Part shown: positions 58,021-64,000 of the stretch, piece after piece
How the letters are laid out: each line of letters starts with the position of its first letter
How positions within the stretch are numbered: the first letter of the stretch is position 1
Origin: Isoetes taiwanensis
Taxonomy: Eukaryota > Streptophyta > Lycopodiopsida > Isoetales > Isoetaceae
Assembly: GCA_021234155.1 (NCBI GenBank)
Contig: JAJEKV010000102.1
Coordinates: forward strand, 3,490,449-3,554,448
Length of the DNA: 64,000 nucleotides
Direction: 5' to 3'
Program-made: the position numbers and the translations under genes
Notes under the pieces: generated by a model
Told to the model about the DNA's origin: nothing
What the model saw: only the letters and a program-made list of their open reading frames with translations
The model's database searches: none

Positions 58021-61000
58021 GCCAACGCAAGAGTCTACTTAGGTGGCGTATTTGAAATGGATGGAGCCAATCTTCTGGCTAATGCTCTTTCTCCTCCGGT
58101 GTTGCTTATCTCTCCAATGGTGTTATTCTAAGTCTTGCTCCAAGGTTTGGGCCACGCCTTCTTCTCGAGCTGCACATTTAAAATCTCCACATATTCTTGC
58201 GAGATAATCAAGATTTTTCAAGACCTGCAGGAGCCGATTTGGATGGAGGAAGAGGAAGCCAATGCTGAAGGAGCCTCCTCCAAATCTAACGAATGTAATT
58301 CCATTAGAGTATGTCATTTTCGTTCCAACCCTGTTAGGAAAATTCATGGTGGAGCTTTCATTTTGAGGGCCTGGATCTTGGAACCGGAGCTTTGAGCTAT
58401 AGCAAAAGTTCAAATTTCAGGTGCATCTTTTTTTCTTTCCATGTTTCCCTCCTCTGTCTCATCTTTTTTTCTTTCCATGTTTCCACTTCTCAAGCTCTTG
58501 CATTGTAGGTTCTGAATCGCAAAGAAGAGGAGTGGAGTGATGTAAGACGGTCCAAAGACAAATTTCCCCTTTAGGGTAAGGTCCTGGACATGTCTGGTGC
58601 ACGGAAGCATTATTTTTCAGTGGCTAAGATCATGGGGCAGTGATCTTCTCCGTCGTCCATGATGAAGTAAATGGAATTTCAATCCAAAACTGTTTTGGGC
58701 TTTACAGCAAGTTTACTTTGTTCTTTAATGAATTGCCAGTTTTGGCCACAAACAAGTCTGTATTTTTCCTCCTCCGGATCCATCGGTGGTCTTGAAGCTA
58801 AGATATTACTTACCTCTTTCATTTTTTTGCAGTTGAAGAGTATCCAGCTACGAAAAGAACGTCAAGGTAAACTTTTTCTTGAGATGCATCTTTTGTTTTG
58901 TTCGGCATTTTTGTTCAGAAGTTTCATTCAGGTTGTAGTAAGCAAGTTTGGCAAAGGATATTTCTGTTGTCCCCTTCTTCCAGCCCCCTTCCTTCAACGC
59001 CCATTCCTTCAAAAGCCTTTACAGCTTAAAAATACCGCCCTTCATCTGTTGAAGAAACGAAATGCAAATCTTCATTATTTGCTTTGGCTATTTTATTTCA
59101 TCTCGCTTTATTTCATCCGCTTTATACATTTATATGGCTAAGTCTTGCCCCATTGGAATAAATCTTGCCCAGAAAATCTTGCTAGCATGTTTCAGATGCA
59201 TGCTATGCTAGGTTAAACAGATTTTAATATATGTAGGCATGTTATGTGTATGTAATTCAGTAAAGTCTGTTCTTTATAATGTTGTGCAGGCATTCTGCAG
59301 AGTTGGGATTGGGGCCGCTTTTGCAGTTGCAGCTACAGCCACAGAGGTGACTAAATCTCCTTTTATTTGATGTATTTGGGGTTTGTTGTTATCTCCACTC
59401 TGCATATCCACACGTAATACATTCTTTTAATTCTAATTTCTTTCAATCTACCCACATTGCTCCTCTTTTTGATATATTCTTTTCTTCCTAATTCTTTTGA
59501 TACTTCCTCCTCTTTTTTGTTCTTTTGTATTTGTTGCATGCTTAGCTCTAGACGAAATTTTGAATTTCCAGACATCTTAAGCAATGAATTTTATATGATG
59601 CATTTCTTTCCTTCATTTTGCCATGTAAGGACCCAGATTGCACTTTGTTCAATGGTTCTTACTCTGAATCCAAATGCACATTTATAAAAAGTTTCCATCT
59701 TGCCACTAAATCGGTCAATGCAAATACACAAAAACAGTCTGTTCAAGTTTGTTCATCTTTTCCTCATTCAAGTAGTTAAATCTTAATCAAAGGTTTGTGT
59801 TAGAATTTATCCTGTCAGGTCTTCTTTTCTACTTAAAGGAAAGGAGTTTTATGCGTACAATAGATCTCCAGCACTTCTGCAGCCTTCTAAGTCTTTAATC
59901 TTCGATTTAGCCCCAAATATCTTGAAATGTGAATAAACAGGGCTTTTAATCATGTAGACATTAATAAAATGTACTATGCATGCCCCGTGACCTATTGCTT
60001 ATGTATAATGTCCATATCATCTCTGCTTTCTATCAGAAGCTTTCTTCAGATGTTTGTTCTTAGCCATTTTGATCTATTCCATTTTGCAGAGTCATAACAA
60101 AGCAACAGAAAATAACCTGCTGCTCTCAGGTGACAAAATGATTGCCTTATATTCATGTTGGGTAAGTTAGAAGGAGAGGTTGCAGTAGAACACTCTAATC
60201 CAGCTCGGATTTGCTCCGTCCATTGGCATCCATGAGCTACCTACCTTAATTACTTGCATTTGCAGTTGGGCTTGAAAAGCAAACTACTGTTCAACTGATA
60301 AATGAATTTATAATTATGATTTTATTTCATATCATACCAACACATAGAGCTTCTTATGCTTGGAATAGACGGCCTTATTCTGAATCTTGTTCACATGCAG
60401 TGTATGAGATTTATTAACTTTTGCTCCCTTTACTGATAAGGAGCATTTCATTGGAACATTTCTTTGTGCAGTTGCACACCATCTATTACTTTAGGTGTGC
60501 AAACGGAATTCAGTCCATTATGTCCCATTTTATGCAGAACTTTCAAGATTTCAAAGGTTCAAGGTTCAAACTATTGAGGAGATTGCAACAAGTCAATGCT
60601 TCGAGGAGCTATTACTATTGGTGTAGTTACCTGCGTAACATTATATTTTTCAAGTTTAGTTGCATGAAATTGTTGAAGGTGAGATATGGTGGATGTTGCA
60701 GTTATAAGATATTATTCAAGTTCAGATTAGTTTAGTTGCTTGAATATTGTTGAAGGTGAGATATGGTATATGATGCACTTATAAGATATAAATTATTCAT
60801 GTTCAGATCAAGTGAGTCTAAGTGAAACCATTGTCTTCATCATTCAGATAGTGGAAATTCATTTCGCTTCTTTACCAACATAATATTCTTTTGATTTTGT
60901 CATTTAGTTCACACGTTGTGTAATTTGTGAACATTTACGTGAAGAGTAGCAATAACAAGAACTTATTCAACATTGATAAATGCGAAAATGTAGCGTTCAA

Positions 61001-61950
61001 ACCATGTTTATGATGATGTTAGTAATGGAGTCGATAATAATGGCTGCCAATGGTCGACAACATATATCCACTACAATTAAATGTCTCTACAATGCTAATT
61101 TTCAATTTCAAATTGCAATTGTGTTTTGCTATTCATTGGATATGCTATCCACAAAGTAAATAAAAATACCATATAAACTCTATATAATCCAATTCCATCT
61201 ATGCACTCCTTCGTCTGCCCATTCTATTTTGTCCTACATAATAGCATATTCCTACCCACTCCATGCGCCTATGGTTAATGTCCAGCCTCCCTAAACCTTC
61301 ACAGTTTGCATTCCATTATATCTGAGGACACATTTATATTTACAAATTTTATTATTACGTCTATTCATCACACGCCGGTAACTAATGCCCGGCATCACCG
61401 GGCACACGTTTCTAGTACCATTTTAAAGGGACTACCTACTTGTCAGACTCTTCCTGAAGCAGCCGATGTTGTCTTATGTTTTGAGAAGGCAACTCACAAG
61501 TAGCTAGGTCTGGTTCTCACGTTCGGTCACATTAGGGTCTCTATTGCATCCAAGCTTCTCGAATGCATCCCTTGCAGTTTGTCTTTCTGCTCAAAAGCAT
61601 CTGCCAATTTACATCCTTTTTTTGAGTTTTACTGCATGCAATGCATCTACGCTTATTTTTTATCCGTAAGAGCAGAGCATCGTCACATGAGGAGAAACGC
61701 GATATTTGATTGATGTGGTGTCCCCGAGAATAAAATCTTCTTCTATCTTTTTGGATGTGGCGTCCACGGATCATCCGCGAGTTGCACTTAGCATCATCAA
61801 CTCTTAAATCGGTTACGAATGAAGAGCAACAATAAGCCTCGCACACACTATTGACCGCCACATGTTTAAAGCGATAGCGGTTTTTGAGTAGTTTTTGAAT
61901 ATTCTAGGCATATATTAATATATTCTTAGAATATGCCAAAAACTCACATG
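58021..61950. other. No identified gene; short exon-like pieces
   Basis: Small splice-bounded pieces occur: about 58835-58866 (TTTTTTTGCAG, LKSIQLRKERQ, GTAAAC), about 59290-59346 (AFCRVGIGAAFAVAATATE then GTGACT) and about 60090-60129 (SHNKATENNLLLS then GTGACA). They could be exons of one plus-strand gene, but the evidence is weak and I recognise no protein. The remaining sequence is AT-rich and unremarkable. Confidence 0.25.
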
Positions 61951-62010
61951 AACAAGGGTTTGCCCCCCTAGGGGCAACCCAAAAAGGAGGATGATATGAG
62001 TTCTGGATAT

Positions 62011-62087
62011 AAAAGTTCTTTTGCAATGAGTTGGACAAAATCATCTTAGTTGTCCAATTTTGTCCCTCTCATTGCAAAAGAAGTTTT
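62011..62087. repeat. Long hairpin, 31 bp arms
   Basis: The left arm AAAAGTTCTTTTGCAATGAG with TTGGACAAAAT pairs with the right arm ATTTTGTCCCTCTCATTGCA with AAAGAAGTTTT (three mismatches), leaving a 15 nt loop. It looks like a very short MITE or a miRNA-precursor-like fold. Confidence 0.65.
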
Positions 62088-62358
62088 CAAAAGAAGTTGA
62101 AGTCAAAAGGATCTTAGTGGATGTACAAAAATTGGACTTATATTGTGTCCTTCTGATCTCACTAGTTTACAGGCTAGAATCGCTAACTTAACTTGATGTA
62201 TTAATATGAAGCGATATGTTTGTGAACATGCGAGAGTTGAACCCAAGCACTATTGCCTTGTGTCTTGTGCCCGTCGAATAGGTAAGTGCAATTATGAAGC
62301 ACCATGGGATTCCAAGTATTGTTTGCCCTCCCTTTCCTTTCCTCCCCCTTTCTTTTTT

Positions 62359-62556
62359 AGCATCCAATGATGGTCAGTGGGTTTTGGGCCTGGGTGGGGA
62401 TCACCCATCACCAACGGCTTGACACACTAGGTTGTTACCGCGATGGATGAACAGTCTTTTCATTCTTGTACATCCGATGATAGTCAATGGGTTTTGGGCC
62501 TGGATGGGGATCGCCCACTACCAATAGCTTGACCACTAGGCAATCATTGCGAAGGT
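62359..62556 (+). repeat. Two-copy tandem repeat, ~109 bp period
   Basis: CATCCAATGATGGTCAGTGG through CTTGACACACTAGG is repeated as CATCCGATGATAGTCAATGG through CTTGACCACTAGG about 109 bp later. It is non-coding. Confidence 0.75.
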
Positions 62557-63187
62557 TTTCTTTTTTGTTCTTGAGTTACTTTCTCGACCAGTTTCTCAAA
62601 AAAATGTGCAACTGGAATTCCATGGTAAATGAATAGCATGTACGAGCTTGGATAGATAGATAAGTTTTTTATCGTCCACGAGAATCCTATCGGGTTATGG
62701 GACCAGAACAAAGAAGGAGGGCATGAGCCCCCAACAGAATGAAAAGGCCTAAGCCTAAACAAAGCACAGCATGGAGACAAAGCCCCGTAACAAACCATGA
62801 AAGAAATGACAAAAAGAACTAACTAATAACTAATAAAGAGAAGAGCTCCCCTTTTTCTTTTCTTTCTTCTGACTTCAATATAACTTATTTGAACAACTTA
62901 TAAATCTGACAATATCACCTGCAAAAGAAGGTCAAAGTAATGTGCACCTGCATAGATAATGATCTGAGAAATCTTAGCTTGTTATCAAAGGAGTTATTTG
63001 TAGACAATGTTTCTAGTGCCACTTTGTTGTTCACTTACTTTTTTTTTGAACTTCATAAAAAAAAAATGCATGAGGGAAATCTTGTGTTCTTTGAATTTGA
63101 ATATAAGTCTAGCTATCATACGAGCCAAAACTGGAGAGAAGAAGGGAAAGGAGGGCGCATGAGAATGCTTGATGCAGACGCACCTTC

Positions 63188-63484
63188 TTAGTAAAGGAGT
63201 GTGTTTCGTTGTATTCTCTGAAGGTAGGAGATTAACATGTCTTCCTTCTTCCGTATAGGCATGAGTGTTGTGTATAATTGACCATGTGCAAAGACATTTG
63301 TGCGCAAATCAAGTATGTGTTGGTCTTTGGCAACTAGTAAACGTGGTAGAATATGCCAATCGTAGTGGTAATTGACATCCATGAATGGTCCATGGCCTGT
63401 TCTCTGGTTGGTAAAAAGATCGCTTCTGGAATTTGGATATGTACAATCATTTGATGATGCTGTTGAACCTAATACTTTCGCCAT
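63188..63484 (-). pseudogene. Helitron helicase C-terminal relic
   Basis: The minus-strand ORF (98 residues) contains LDLRTNVFAHGQLYTTLMPI, a clear match in pattern to the GIDLRxxVFxHGQLYVALSR block at the end of Pif1-type helicases of Helitron Rep/Hel proteins. The last motif is altered: TTLMPI stands where VALSRV is usual, so the arginine finger region is damaged. Upstream residues (MAKVLGSTASSNDCTYPNS) do not match the family. A MITE-like hairpin begins immediately beyond its start, at 63511. Confidence 0.65.
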
Positions 63485-63700
63485 TATAATAATAATAATA
63501 AGGGAAAAACTACCAAAATACCCCTATGAGTTTGTCTAATTACCAAAATACCCTTATGATTTCAAAATTACCAAAATGCCCCTACACACCTACTATACAC
63601 AAGGGCATTTTGGTAATTTTGAAAACTCATAAGGCATTTAATAATTACACAAACTCATAAGGGTATTTTGGTACCCTAATAATAATAATAATATTATGAT
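63482..63700. mobile_element. MITE-like inverted repeat flanked by (ATA)n
   Basis: The arms at 63511-63582 and 63603-63673 pair almost fully over ~71 bp: TACCAAAATACCCCTATGAG...CCAAAATGCCCC against GGGCATTTTGG...GGGTATTTTGGTA, with a ~20 nt loop. AATAATAATAATAA runs on both sides are also complementary to each other. There is no coding capacity. Confidence 0.85.
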
Positions 63701-63764
63701 CACGCGCAAAAGACCTTGAAGGTCATGGAGCGGCGATTGTACATCAATCAATCAATCAATCATG

Positions 63765-64000
63765 ACCCAATTTCATAATGAGTGTCCCGTAGCTCAACCT
63801 GATAGAGGAAGTGGCTTAAAGCACTTGGCGGTCCCATCATCAAAGAGAATGAAAACTTTGAAAACTTTGGCACAAATACCAAGTCTATTTCTAATATCAT
63901 AAATAAAGGGGCATTCTAGAAATACATGGAATTCATTTTCCACCTTTTGATGGTCACATAATGCACATATTCGGTTCTCTCTTGGAATTTGCCTCCATCT
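63765..64000 (-). pseudogene. LINE reverse-transcriptase zinc-binding domain relic
   Basis: Read on the minus strand from the window edge: WRQIPRENRICALCDHQKV, then ENEFHVFLECPFIYDIRNRL. The C-x2-C...H-x5-C pattern with FHVFLECP is the zf-RVT domain found after the reverse transcriptase of non-LTR retrotransposons. The RT itself would lie beyond 64000. It is only partly intact toward 63790. It is a different LINE lineage or copy from the 54.5 kb fragment and on the opposite strand. Confidence 0.75.

Overview
The window looks like repeat-rich, intergenic-type nuclear DNA from a land plant. Support for this: spliced genes with GT-AG introns, a histidine-triad (HINT) gene split into plant-style exons, plant-type LINE remains with a poly(A) tail, a CACTA-type end, Harbinger and Helitron relics, long (TA)n tracts, foldback elements and a ~180 bp satellite. 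A seed-free vascular plant such as a fern would fit the DUF7869-type gene, but nothing here fixes the lineage. Many coding stretches are broken by small frame changes, some in homopolymers, so real decay and assembly indels are hard to separate.

Layout. 1-8750: GAATCT-rich degenerate repeats, three copies of a hairpin repeat (R1), a ~510 bp duplicated segment and a ~180 bp dimeric satellite; no recognisable gene. 8750-11060: no clear gene. 11064-14306 (minus): a broken gene with a DUF8039-like N-terminal part and a DUF7869-type, DDE/RNase H-like part. 14360-14890: tandem repeats built on the palindrome AAATTGGGCGCCCAATTT. 15480-16840: divergent control region with a G-box hairpin, TATA box, a possible first exon and a 237 bp duplicated hairpin cassette. 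16844-22903 (plus): a multi-part gene whose ORF begins with nine residues identical to histone H3 counting the initiator Met (MARTKQTAR), followed by Met where H3 has Lys9, then a ParB/sulfiredoxin-like domain, a methyltransferase-like segment and an acidic tail. A 2.2 kb TIR-bounded insertion (18460-20660) carrying a palindrome array sits in it. The same palindrome family recurs in its intron and flanks out to 24.3 kb.

24.5-32.0 kb holds a small basic minus-strand ORF, the only clear host gene (HINT, 27649-28697, five exons, with disrupting changes) and a few orphan exon-like segments. 32.1-37.5 kb and 43.1-44.2 kb hold foldback elements bounded by (TA)n tracts whose arms carry tRNA-type A and B boxes. 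37.5-43.0 kb is nearly gene-free apart from an AT-hook-like ORF. 44.5-51.35 kb is a 3.14 kb segment present twice in direct orientation. 51.36-53.01 kb is a CACTA-type fragment. 53.4-57.5 kb holds a decayed Harbinger transposase, a LINE 3' end, a Ser-rich acidic ORF and a Myb/SANT-like ORF. 58-62 kb shows no recognisable gene. 63.2-64.0 kb has a Helitron helicase relic, a MITE-like hairpin and a LINE zinc-binding relic.

The most interesting unit is 11.0-24.3 kb: a head-to-head pair of transposon-type genes, one of transposase type and one combining an H3-tail-like motif with ParB-like and methyltransferase-like parts, linked by a shared palindrome family. My inference is a large DNA transposon carrying chromatin-interacting cargo. 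That element-level reading is unproven.
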